Shown here piece after piece: positions 1 through 7,590 of a DNA stretch of 22,217 nt; the stretch's first letter is position 1, and every line of letters starts with the position of its first letter. The notes below the pieces were generated by a model, which was not told where the DNA came from, ran no database searches, and saw nothing but the letters and a program-made list of their open reading frames with translations. This DNA comes from Archangium sp. (GTDB lineage Bacteria; Myxococcota; Myxococcia; Myxococcales; Myxococcaceae), in assembly GCA_016793585.1 (NCBI GenBank), contig JAEUJR010000914.1, positions 1 to 22,217 of the forward strand, written 5' to 3'. Made by a program: the position numbers and the translations under genes.

Positions 1-1
1 C

Positions 2-316
2 ATGGGCGTGAGCAATGGCCAACGGGTCGCAGGCGCGTGGGCGCGGGTCGTCACGGCTGCGGACGGCACGTCGAAGCTCGAGGTGCTGTCGAAGGCGCTC
101 GAGGGCAACGACATTCAGGGCGTGAAGCCCATCTCGGGCGCCGACGCAGACATCGTGCGCAAGGTGTTCGAGACCGATGAGGCGTTGCGCGCAGGCGATC
201 TCGCGACCCTGAAGGGGCCGTGGTGCAGATGGCTCCGGTACAACGGCGTCATCGCAGCGAAGTTGAAGCCGAAGCATCAGGCCTTCTTCACCGCGCTCGC
301 CTGCGACGTGAGGTAG
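2..316 (+). CDS. Hypothetical protein, probably 5'-truncated
   Basis: An open frame enters at the window edge and stops at TAG 314-316. The first in-frame ATG is at position 2, so the true start may lie upstream of the window. The visible 104 residues are soluble and mixed alpha/beta in character, with no signal peptide or membrane segment. An acidic middle (around residues 45-65) is followed by a basic, aromatic C-terminal third with the motif WCRWLRYNG. I do not recognise the family. Codon choice (GAG, CTC and GTC heavy) matches the neighbouring genes, which supports its being real. It is followed by 50 bp and then mfd on the same strand, so co-transcription is possible but unproven. Confidence 0.45.
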   Translation: MGVSNGQRVAGAWARVVTAADGTSKLEVLSKALEGNDIQGVKPISGADADIVRKVFETDEALRAGDLATLKGPWCRWLRYNGVIAAKLKPKHQAFFTALACDVR

Positions 317-366
317 CCCGTCCTTCTGGTTGACGTGGTGCGGGCTCCGCCTTACCCCACGCCGTC

Positions 367-3300
367 GTGGCCGAGGTCTTTCAGCAGCTCGTTCAAGCGC
401 TCACTCCGGGCCACGCGACGCGCGTTCGCACGACGGGCCTCGCGGGTGCCTCGCGCGCCTGGGTGCTCTCGCGCCTCGTGCAGCACCTGAAGACACCGCT
501 GGTCTGCGTCACCGCCGACGATGACGCTGCTGATTCCCTGGCCTCTGACCTCGCGTTCTTCCTCGGCGGCGAAGGCACGAAGGCGTCACCCACGGTGCTG
601 CGCCTGCCGGCCGACGAGGTGCTGCCGTGGGACGAGCTGCTGCCTGACGCCGGCATGGTGACGGAGCGGCTGTGCACGCTCTTCCATCTCGCGCGAGGCA
701 CGAAGTTCCCCGCGCTGGTGCTCTCGGCGCGCGCGCTGCATCGCAAGGTGCTGCCGCCGAGGGTGATGCAGTCGCAGTCACGCACGGTGAAGGTGAACGA
801 AGACGTCGGCCGTGACGCCCTCGCGCTGGCGCTGGCCGGCATGGGCTTTCGCAACGCGCCGCTGGTGGAAGACCCGGGCTGCTTCTCGCTGCGAGGCGAC
901 ATTCTCGACGTCTGGGCGCCGCTGCACGACGAGCCGACCCGCATCGAGTTCTTCGGCGACACCGTCGACTCGATGAAGCGCTTCGACCCCGAGACGCAGC
1001 GCACCAACGACAAGCTGAGCGAGCTGCAGCTCTTCCCCGCACGCGAGCTCTTCCTCTCGAGCGACACCCGGACGCGCGCCATCGACTCGATTCGCGAGCT
1101 CGCCGAGCACCAGCGTGTGCCGTCGTCGAAGGTGCGGGAGCGCATCGAGCAGGTGCGTGAAGGCATGGCGTCGGCCGGCCTCGAGGCGCTGCTGCCCGGG
1201 TTCTTCGAAGGCGGGCTCGCGACCGTCTTCGACTACCTCGCGACGTGGAGCGAGGCGCCCCTGTTCTGGGTCGACGAGCCCGCGAGCCAGAGCCAGGTGC
1301 TCGACGATCTCTTCGTCGATCTCGAGCGCAGCTACGAAGACGCCACCCGCCGGCAGGAGCTCACCACGCCCGTCGACGCACACTTCCTCTCGCGCGACGA
1401 GGTGCTCTCGCGGCTCGGGCGGTTCAGGTTGCTCGAAGGTGGCGGGCTGTCGATCGAAGGGTCGATTCACGAGCGGCTGCCCCTCGCCTTCCACTTCGGC
1501 GGCACGAAGGAGCTGCGCGAGGCCATTCGCTCGCACCACGGAGAAGAAGGCGCGCTCACCCCGCTGCTCGAGCGCCTCGAGCGCTGGCACGAAGCCCAGG
1601 TGCTCACCGCCATCGCGTGCGGCTCGAAGGGCCAGGCCGAGCGACTCGAGCGACTGCTGAAGGAGCGCAGCGTCAAGGTGAAGACGCACGCGACGGCCTT
1701 CGACGACGAGCCGTCGGCCCTGTTCGACAAGAAGCGCCTCGCGCACCTCTTCATCGGTGAGGTGAGCAGCGGCTTCGTCGATCTGCCGGGCAAGCTCGTC
1801 GTGCTGTCCGACGAAGACATCTTCGGCGCGCGGGCCCGGCGGCGCGTTCGACGGCGCCGCACCGACGTCGCTGGCTTCGTCGCCAGCTTTCAGGATCTCA
1901 AGGAGGGCGATCTCTGCGTACACGCGGAGTTCGGCGTGTGCCGCTACACGGGCCTCGTCACCATGCAGGTCAACGGCGTCAACGCCGACTTCCTGCTCCT
2001 CGAGTTCGCCGCGAAGGACAAGGTCTACCTGCCGGTCAGCCGCATGCGGCTGCTCTCGAAGTTCACCGGTGGAGACCCCGACAAGATCGCGCTCGATCGG
2101 CTCGGCACCAACAGCTGGGAGAAGAAGAAGCAGCTCGTGCGCGAGCAGCTGCTGCAGATGGCCGCCGAGCTGCTGCGCCTCTACGCCCAACGCCGGGCCC
2201 ACGCCGGTCACGCCTTCACCCCGCCCGATCGCTACTACCGCCAGTTCGAAGCCGACTTCGAGTTCGAGGCGACGGTCGATCAACAGAAGGCCATCGACGA
2301 CGTGCTCGCCGACATGGCGAAGCCGACCCCGATGGATCGACTCGTCTGCGGTGACGTCGGCTACGGCAAGACCGAGGTCGCCATGCGCGCGGCCTTCAAG
2401 TGCGTGCTCGATCGCAAGCAGGTCGCGGTGCTGGTGCCGACGACGCTGCTCGCGCATCAGCACTTCAACTCGTTCAAGCGACGCTTCGACGGCTACCCGG
2501 TCACCATCGAGGTCGTCTCGGGCCTGCGCAAACAGAGCGAGGTGCGCGACATCATGAAGCGCGCGCAGGAGGGCCGGCTCGACGTGTTGGTCGGCACCCA
2601 CAAGCTGCTCGCGAGCGACGTGGGTTTCCGCGACCTGGGGCTGGTGATCATCGACGAGGAGCAGAAGTTCGGCGTGAAGCAGAAGGAGTTCCTGCGCCGG
2701 CTGAAGACGAACGTCGACACGCTCACGCTGACGGCCACGCCGATTCCCCGCACGCTGAACATGGCCATGAGCGGCATGCGCGACATGTCGCTCATCACCA
2801 CGCCGCCCGCCGATCGCCGCGCGATTCGCACCTTCGTGAACCGCTTCGACCCGCAGCTGCTCAAAGACGCCATCACCCGCGAGCTGCAGCGCGGCGGCCA
2901 GGTCTTCGTGGTGCACAACCGCATCTCGTCGCTGCCCAGTATGGAGAAGCTGCTCAACGAGCTGGTGCCCCACGCGGTCGTCTCGACGGCACATGGGCAG
3001 ATGGGCGAAGGCGAACTCGAGCGGGTGATGCTCGAGTTCGTCGAAAAGCGCGCGCAGATTCTGCTCTCGACCAGCATCATCGAGAGCGGCCTCGACATTC
3101 CATCGGCGAACACGATCATCGTGAACCGCGCCGATCAGTTCGGGCTCGGCCAGCTGTACCAGATGCGTGGGCGTGTCGGCCGGTCGAAGGAGCGCGCGTA
3201 CGCGTACCTGCTCGTTCCGCAGGGCCGCGGCGTGGGCAAAGACGCGATGCGCCGCCTCGAGGTGCTGCAGGCGTTCACCGAGCTGGGCGCGGGCTTCTCG

Positions 3301-3903
3301 ATCGCGTCACACGATCTCGAGATTCGCGGCGCCGGCAACCTGCTCGGCAAGGAGCAGTCGGGCAGCATCGAGGCCGTCGGCTTCGATCTCTATTCGCAGA
3401 TGCTCGAAGAGGCCGTGGCCGAGGTGCGTGGCGAGCCGGTGCGCACGCAGATCGAGCCCGAGGTGAACCTGCCCGTGCCCGCGTACCTGCCCGACCACTA
3501 CGTGCCCGACGTGCACCAGCGCCTCGTGCTCTACAAACGTTTCTCGCAGGCGCCCCACCCTGACGATCTGAACGATCTACGCGCCGAGCTGGTCGATCGG
3601 TTCGGAGACGCGCCCGACGAGGTCGACACGCTGCACGAGCTGATGATGCTGAAGATCGATCTGCGCGAGCTGCAGCTGCGGTCGCTCGATGGTGGGCCGG
3701 GCCGCATCGTGGTGACGCTCGGCGCCGACGCGCTGCTCGACGGGCACAAGGTGGCGATGCTGGTGCAGAAGTCGAAGAGCCTCTATCGGCTCACGCCCGA
3801 TCTGAAGCTGGTGGCGAAGCTCGACCCGACCGTGAAGGGGAAGGAGTTCATCCCCGCGGCGCGCAAGGTGGTGCGTGATCTGATGGCGTGCGAGCGGCGC
3901 TGA
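367..3903 (+). CDS. mfd: Transcription-repair coupling factor Mfd
   Basis: Mfd is the ATP-dependent DNA translocase that removes RNA polymerase stalled at lesions and recruits UvrA. The protein has 1178 residues, close to the usual 1150. The UvrB-like N-terminal part (about 1-330) is followed by the RNA-polymerase-interacting domain (about 505-570, starting DLKEGDLCVHAEFG). The superfamily 2 helicase core has Walker A GDVGYGKT at 662-669, the DEEQ Walker B box at 763-766 and the TATPIPRTLNMAMSGMRD motif. Helicase domain 2 ends with the RGRVGRS arginine-finger region. The C-terminal TRCF domain begins near 1032. All motifs look intact. The GTG at 367 is chosen because the protein from there aligns with normal Mfd N-termini; no strong Shine-Dalgarno sequence precedes it. 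The gene ends 3 bp from the convergent stop of the Uma2-family gene. Confidence 0.97.
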   Translation: MAEVFQQLVQALTPGHATRVRTTGLAGASRAWVLSRLVQHLKTPLVCVTADDDAADSLASDLAFFLGGEGTKASPTVLRLPADEVLPWDELLPDAGMVTERLCTLFHLARGTKFPALVLSARALHRKVLPPRVMQSQSRTVKVNEDVGRDALALALAGMGFRNAPLVEDPGCFSLRGDILDVWAPLHDEPTRIEFFGDTVDSMKRFDPETQRTNDKLSELQLFPARELFLSSDTRTRAIDSIRELAEHQRVPSSKVRERIEQVREGMASAGLEALLPGFFEGGLATVFDYLATWSEAPLFWVDEPASQSQVLDDLFVDLERSYEDATRRQELTTPVDAHFLSRDEVLSRLGRFRLLEGGGLSIEGSIHERLPLAFHFGGTKELREAIRSHHGEEGALTPLLERLERWHEAQVLTAIACGSKGQAERLERLLKERSVKVKTHATAFDDEPSALFDKKRLAHLFIGEVSSGFVDLPGKLVVLSDEDIFGARARRRVRRRRTDVAGFVASFQDLKEGDLCVHAEFGVCRYTGLVTMQVNGVNADFLLLEFAAKDKVYLPVSRMRLLSKFTGGDPDKIALDRLGTNSWEKKKQLVREQLLQMAAELLRLYAQRRAHAGHAFTPPDRYYRQFEADFEFEATVDQQKAIDDVLADMAKPTPMDRLVCGDVGYGKTEVAMRAAFKCVLDRKQVAVLVPTTLLAHQHFNSFKRRFDGYPVTIEVVSGLRKQSEVRDIMKRAQEGRLDVLVGTHKLLASDVGFRDLGLVIIDEEQKFGVKQKEFLRRLKTNVDTLTLTATPIPRTLNMAMSGMRDMSLITTPPADRRAIRTFVNRFDPQLLKDAITRELQRGGQVFVVHNRISSLPSMEKLLNELVPHAVVSTAHGQMGEGELERVMLEFVEKRAQILLSTSIIESGLDIPSANTIIVNRADQFGLGQLYQMRGRVGRSKERAYAYLLVPQGRGVGKDAMRRLEVLQAFTELGAGFSIASHDLEIRGAGNLLGKEQSGSIEAVGFDLYSQMLEEAVAEVRGEPVRTQIEPEVNLPVPAYLPDHYVPDVHQRLVLYKRFSQAPHPDDLNDLRAELVDRFGDAPDEVDTLHELMMLKIDLRELQLRSLDGGPGRIVVTLGADALLDGHKVAMLVQKSKSLYRLTPDLKLVAKLDPTVKGKEFIPAARKVVRDLMACERR

Positions 3904-3906
3904 CGA

Positions 3907-4494
3907 TCAGTTGCGGCGGTACTCTGCGACCAGGTTCGCGACCGCGCGCGTGTGATCGGGGTCGGAAACGAACCGCGCGAGCCACTCGAGGTCGAGGGTC
4001 GGCAGGAACGAGCTCTTCTTTCGTCGCGAGTACCCGCTCGGCTTGAGACCGAACACCGAGATGCGTTCGTCTTCCCAGAGGCAGACCTCCGGAACGCCAA
4101 GCCGCTCGTAGACCTCGAGCTTGTCGAGCCCCGACCGGCTCCAGTTCACCTCGATGGCGATGTCTGGAACGGTGCTCATCTGGGAGCGCCCCACGACGTA
4201 GCATTCGTCGGGTTCCGCCCCGGCGTTGCCACGGCGCTTCTTCAAAGTCGTCGACCCGTACGGGCTGACCGCGACACCTTCGAGCGCCGCCCACAGTTCG
4301 AGCAAGCGGCCAATTCGGCTCTTGATTCCCTCGTGCGCTTGCGACGGCGACATGAGCTCGAGCACCCCATCGAGGTAGGTGATTCGTGGACTGACGGACT
4401 CCCCGCGGATCTGCAGGAACGACTCGAACTCGGCCCAGCTCATACGCATGGTGATGAGCTGATCGGTCGCTGGGGGCGGAGGCGAACTCTGCAT
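3907..4494 (-). CDS. Uma2-family (DUF820) nuclease-fold protein
   Basis: A 195-residue protein of the Uma2/DUF820 family, which has a PD-(D/E)XK restriction-endonuclease-like fold and no settled cellular role. Visible family marks are the YLDGVLELMSPS segment (40-51) with a following histidine (54), then PDIAIEV (110-116), whose Asp111 and Glu115 are the presumed metal ligands. Lys125 lies in the LDKLEVYERLGV segment, and a DERISVFGL strand (142-150) follows. The usual SPS after the EV is replaced by NWS. The ATG at 4494 is preferred over longer readings because upstream residues are low-complexity and arginine-rich and overlap the thioesterase gene. It is the last gene of a minus-strand run, 17 bp after the thioesterase stop. 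Uma2 genes are often scattered, multi-copy and mobile in large bacterial genomes; here the codon use is like its neighbours. Confidence 0.85.
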   Translation of the reverse strand: MQSSPPPPATDQLITMRMSWAEFESFLQIRGESVSPRITYLDGVLELMSPSQAHEGIKSRIGRLLELWAALEGVAVSPYGSTTLKKRRGNAGAEPDECYVVGRSQMSTVPDIAIEVNWSRSGLDKLEVYERLGVPEVCLWEDERISVFGLKPSGYSRRKKSSFLPTLDLEWLARFVSDPDHTRAVANLVAEYRRN

Positions 4495-4511
4495 GACGGA
4501 GACTCTACGCT

Positions 4512-4919
4512 TCAGGGTTCGACGATGGCCATCGTGCACCGCGAGATGCACACCAGCTTGCCGGCCTCGTCGGTCAGTTTGATCTCCCACACGTGCGTCG
4601 CGCGCCCGAGGTGCAGCGGCGTGGCCGTCGCGGTCACGATGCCATCGCGCTTCCCGCGCACGTGGTTCGCGTTGATCTCGAGCCCGACCGCGTTCTTCCC
4701 CGACTCACCGACGTTCAGCCACGCGCCGATGCTCGCGACCGTCTCGGCCAGCACCACGCTCGCGCCACCATGCAGCAGACCGAACGGCTGGTGCACGCGC
4801 TTCTCGACCGGCATGCGGGCGACGACGCGCTCCTTCGTCAGCTCGACCAGCTCGATGCCCAGGTAGTCCGACAGCGTTCCCTTCGACACTTCGCGCATCA
4901 GCTCCATCGGGTTGCTCAT
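4512..4919 (-). CDS. PaaI/YdiI-type hotdog thioesterase
   Basis: A 135-residue single hotdog-fold (4HBT) protein, expected to hydrolyse acyl-CoA or aryl-CoA thioesters in the cytoplasm. The signature HQPFGLLHGGASVVLAET (43-60) is present. Its LHGG turn and Glu59 correspond to the catalytic glutamate of the PaaI/YdiI/MenI group, and the second half NHVRGKRDGIVTATATPLHLGR fits the CoA-binding strand-loop-strand. Length is normal for the family. The substrate cannot be read from sequence: a DHNA-CoA (MenI-like), phenylacetyl-CoA or proofreading role are all possible. The start ATG at 4919 gives MSNPMELMRE and lies 10 bp after the stop of the PanE-like gene, consistent with an operon. Longer in-frame starts would overlap that gene and add Arg/Ser-rich non-native sequence. 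Confidence 0.9.
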   Translation of the reverse strand: MSNPMELMREVSKGTLSDYLGIELVELTKERVVARMPVEKRVHQPFGLLHGGASVVLAETVASIGAWLNVGESGKNAVGLEINANHVRGKRDGIVTATATPLHLGRATHVWEIKLTDEAGKLVCISRCTMAIVEP

Positions 4920-4929
4920 GCGCGCTTCA

Positions 4930-5853
4930 CTACACCCCGGCGAGGATGTTCTCCAACGCATCGACGGGCAGACCGAACGTCCGGCCCTCGGTGACCAGCT
5001 CTCCGAGCAACAGCCGTGACTGCGGCGCCACCTTCGTGAAGTGCACACGCGCGTACGTCTCGAAGTCGAACGGCACCACGAGCGGAACGATGGGCGCAGC
5101 GAGCGCGAGCAACCACGGCTGCGTCGTCAGCTTCGGCCCCAGCGGCGTCCTGCGATCGAGCCGGCGCGAGACGATGGCCAGCGCCTGCGCACTCGCCGCA
5201 ACCGACAGTGCGGGGTCGTCGGCGAGCGCGTGCAGCGACCAGCCGTGCCGCTCGAGCGCCCGAATCGTCACCAGCAGCGCGGCCGTGAAGAAGATGACTT
5301 CTTCTTCGAGCCCTCGCCGATGGACCGCCGGCAGCGCGCCGCGGGTCAACGTGCTCACCACGGTTTCGACGTGCGACGCCGGCCCGTCGAACGCGAACGG
5401 CGACAGCGGCGGCAACCAGTAGGCGTAGCCGGGCGGCGACGTGTCGGCCGGCGAGAGCGGCGTCGCGAAGCTGACGAGGCTGATGAGCCCGCGCACGAAG
5501 CGTTCTTCGTGCACACCGAGCTTCAACAGCCGCGCACGATCTTCGAGCCCCGGCTGCAACCCGACGACGATCGCCTTCCCGAGCTGCCCGATGATCGACG
5601 CCATCCACTCGCCCTGGAGCGCGTCGGACGGCACGGTGATGAACGCCAGCTCGTACGCCTCGTTCACCGACGACACCGCGCGCACCGAGACCTCGTGCCG
5701 CCACGCGCGACCGAACCAGCCCAGCCGCGTCACCACCGTCGGGTGAACCTTCTCGGGAGACCGGACCGCGAAGGTGACGTCGACTCCGGCGCGCACGAGG
5801 TGCAGCGCGAAGACCTGACCGACGGCGCCTGCTCCGACGACGAGCGCCTTCAC
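4930..5853 (-). CDS. PanE/ApbA-like Rossmann oxidoreductase, catalytically doubtful
   Basis: A 307-residue protein starting MKALVVGAGAVGQVF, with the NAD(P)-binding GAGAVG motif at 7-12 and the DVTFAVRS strand expected for ketopantoate-reductase-type Rossmann domains. The order (N-terminal Rossmann, then an all-helical C-terminal domain with LEEEVIFFTAALLVTIRALE) fits the ApbA/PanE superfamily. I cannot find the usual Lys-x(n)-Asn motif of true ketopantoate reductases at the domain junction, so pantothenate synthesis is doubtful. The GTG start at 5853 overlaps the TGA of the upstream outer membrane protein gene by four bases (GTGA), so translation is probably coupled. The thioesterase gene follows after 10 bp. 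Its substrate is unknown; a reductase or an NADP-binding pseudoenzyme are both possible. Confidence 0.75.
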   Translation of the reverse strand: MKALVVGAGAVGQVFALHLVRAGVDVTFAVRSPEKVHPTVVTRLGWFGRAWRHEVSVRAVSSVNEAYELAFITVPSDALQGEWMASIIGQLGKAIVVGLQPGLEDRARLLKLGVHEERFVRGLISLVSFATPLSPADTSPPGYAYWLPPLSPFAFDGPASHVETVVSTLTRGALPAVHRRGLEEEVIFFTAALLVTIRALERHGWSLHALADDPALSVAASAQALAIVSRRLDRRTPLGPKLTTQPWLLALAAPIVPLVVPFDFETYARVHFTKVAPQSRLLLGELVTEGRTFGLPVDALENILAGV

Positions 5854-6719
5854 TGGCCGAGCTGAATCTTCACCGTGAGCGAGATCAGCCTGCCCTCGGC
5901 GCCACCGAGCTCGTGGCGATACGCGAGGTCGACGCCGCTGCCTTCGGTGAACCAGCCGATGCCGCCCGAGAGGTACTGGTGGTTCATGATGCCGTCGAAC
6001 TGGTACCCGATGCGCACCGGGAAGCTCATGGCGATGAGCCACTCGAGCCCACCCTGGTACGCGAACCGCGGCGTCGCCTCGTTGAAGTCGGCGCGCAGAT
6101 CGAAGCACGGCGTCAGCTGGCCGAGAATCAGCGCGCTCACCGAGGCCACGAAGAAGCGGGTGATGTCCTTGTTGAAGTTGTTGATGAGGTTGTGACCCGA
6201 GACGCCGATCGACAGGAAGCTGGCCGGCCGAAGGAGCAGGCCCGCGTTCATGGTGATCGAGTTCGTGTTCGACGCGCCGACGATGACGTGGTGCCGGGCT
6301 GCGACGCCCAGGTGAATCCAGTCGGCGATGGAGTACGCGAGCGCCATCGTCGTGACGTGCGCCCAGCGCCGCTCGAGGCCGCCGAAGGTGACGAAGTGGT
6401 AGCTGATGCCGCCCGCGATCTGGTTCGTGGAGTCGGCCAGCCCGAGCGTTCCGAAGCCCATGCCGTTGGGCACGTCCCACGCGCCCGACGCTTCGATCTG
6501 GTAGCGCTTGTACGCCGAGAGCGCCGCCGGGTTTCCGCCGATGACTTCTGCGCCGTAGCCCATCGACATGTACGCGCCGCCCATCGCCATGTTGCGCGAG
6601 TGCATCAGGTCGCGAAGGTCGGGCCCGGGGTGAACTGGCGTCGGCATCGGCTGGTCGGCTTCCTGCGCGAACGCAGGGGCGGCCGAGAGCACGACGAGCA
6701 GCAGGAGCGAACGCAACAT
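5850..6719 (-). CDS. PorV/PorQ-like outer membrane beta-barrel protein
   Basis: A 289-residue exported protein. Residues 1-18 form a signal peptide (MLRSLLLLVVLSAAPAFA, then QE) ending in the AFA cleavage pattern. The mature N-terminus holds RNMAMGGAYMSMGYGAEVIGGNPAAL, the MGGA...NPAA block typical of the PorV/PorQ and UPF0164/FadL-like barrels. The rest alternates polar and hydrophobic residues in short strands rich in Gly, Tyr and Asn, such as NQIAGGISYHF and FPVRIGYQFDGIMNHQYLSGGIG. It ends in KIQLGQ without a C-terminal Phe. The ATG at 6719 is fixed by the signal peptide. It is the first gene of a four-gene minus-strand run, and its TGA overlaps the GTG of the PanE-like gene. The cargo or partner is unknown. 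Confidence 0.75.
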   Translation of the reverse strand: MLRSLLLLVVLSAAPAFAQEADQPMPTPVHPGPDLRDLMHSRNMAMGGAYMSMGYGAEVIGGNPAALSAYKRYQIEASGAWDVPNGMGFGTLGLADSTNQIAGGISYHFVTFGGLERRWAHVTTMALAYSIADWIHLGVAARHHVIVGASNTNSITMNAGLLLRPASFLSIGVSGHNLINNFNKDITRFFVASVSALILGQLTPCFDLRADFNEATPRFAYQGGLEWLIAMSFPVRIGYQFDGIMNHQYLSGGIGWFTEGSGVDLAYRHELGGAEGRLISLTVKIQLGQ

Positions 6720-6839
6720 GGCTGCAGCGGGTTGTACAACGCAGGCGATCACGGTCGAGTTCCCAGCCAGATTTCCGGGCAGTTGCGCCCGTGAGTTCGC
6801 CCTCGACCCCCGACCGTTGCGGGGTATGAAGCAGTCGTC
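6720..6839. promoter_or_regulatory. Divergent promoter region between outer membrane protein gene and exported hypothetical gene
   Basis: This 120-bp space separates two divergent genes and must hold the promoters of both runs. It contains a perfect 10-bp palindrome, GTTGTACAAC, at 6731-6740, twelve bases before the outer membrane protein start. A 5-bp inverted repeat (CCCCG 6808-6812 / CGGGG 6820-6824) lies just before the plus-strand start. No clear -35/-10 pair is recognisable. Confidence 0.5.
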
Positions 6840-7580
6840 ATGCGCTTCTTCGTCGCCGCGCTCGTCGTCGCCTACGTGATGCCGACGTACTCCATTCTTC
6901 GCCGGTACGCGGGCACCCGAGACGACCTGACCCTCACGGGCCTGAAGGTCGACGGCACCGGCGCCGTCGCGCCGGCGATCGCCAAAGAGGTGGCCTCGTC
7001 GCTGTCGTCGACGTGGGTCTCGGGCGATCTGCCGCTCACCGCGCAGCTCAGCATCAAGTACCCGGGCCGCTGCCGCCTCGATCTCACCAGCCTCGAGTCG
7101 AACAAGACGTTCACCGTCGCCACCTCGACCGGCAAGAAGCGCGTCGAAGGGCCTGCATTCGCCGCGGCCGAGGTCGCGCTCGAAGAGCTCTGCGCCCTGT
7201 TCGCCTTGAAGAGCGCCGGTGAAGGTGAGACCCGCGCCAGCATCGAGCGGCACCTGGCGGCGCTCAAGGTCGACACCAAGCTCGTCTCGCACGCGCGGTT
7301 CCTGGGGCAGCTCACCTTCGCCATCGGCAACCGCGCCGAGGGCAGCCCGCAGTACTGGGTCTATCGCGATCGCATTCCGCCCGACCGCTTCATGCCTGCG
7401 CGCATCAAGTTCACCGATGACCGAGGCTCGTGGGACGTGCGCTTCGTCGACTACAGCTCGGCGTCGGTCGCCGACTGGCTGCCTCGCGTCGTCGAGGTCT
7501 ACAAAGGGCAGGAGCTGCAGCTGCGCCTGACCGCCCTCACCGCCGACACGCGCGCCGATCTCGAGAAGACGAAGTTCTGA
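6840..7580 (+). CDS. Exported or membrane-anchored hypothetical protein
   Basis: A 246-residue protein of unknown family. The N-terminus MRFFVAALVVAYVMPTYSILRR is a short basic-hydrophobic stretch consistent with a signal peptide or signal anchor, but there is no lipobox and no clear cleavage site. The remainder is soluble, with a Gly/Ala/Ser-rich strand section (about 30-120), a helical Ala/Glu-rich section (about 120-150) and a C-terminal part with GSPQYWVYRDRIPPDRF and DDRGSWDVRFVDYSS, which looks like a beta-sheet domain. The ATG at 6840 is the only sensible start; a nearby ATG at 6826 is out of frame. It precedes priA by 10 bp and is probably co-transcribed with it. I do not assign a function. 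Confidence 0.75.
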   Translation: MRFFVAALVVAYVMPTYSILRRYAGTRDDLTLTGLKVDGTGAVAPAIAKEVASSLSSTWVSGDLPLTAQLSIKYPGRCRLDLTSLESNKTFTVATSTGKKRVEGPAFAAAEVALEELCALFALKSAGEGETRASIERHLAALKVDTKLVSHARFLGQLTFAIGNRAEGSPQYWVYRDRIPPDRFMPARIKFTDDRGSWDVRFVDYSSASVADWLPRVVEVYKGQELQLRLTALTADTRADLEKTKF

Positions 7581-7590
7581 ACGTGCAGCC

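Noticed and set aside
778..2994. Long open frame on the minus strand opposite mfd
   Set aside because: It is a shadow of a GC-rich gene: mfd has intact helicase motifs throughout, while the antisense product is Arg/Ala/His/Glu-rich with no domain.
3896..3912. Possible terminator between the convergent mfd and Uma2 genes
   Set aside because: Only a four-pair CTGA/TCAG stem is present with no T tract, which is too weak to call.
6808..6824. Small inverted repeat CCCCG-N7-CGGGG before the exported hypothetical gene
   Set aside because: A five-pair GC stem is expected often by chance at this base composition, and it matches no riboswitch or leader that I know.
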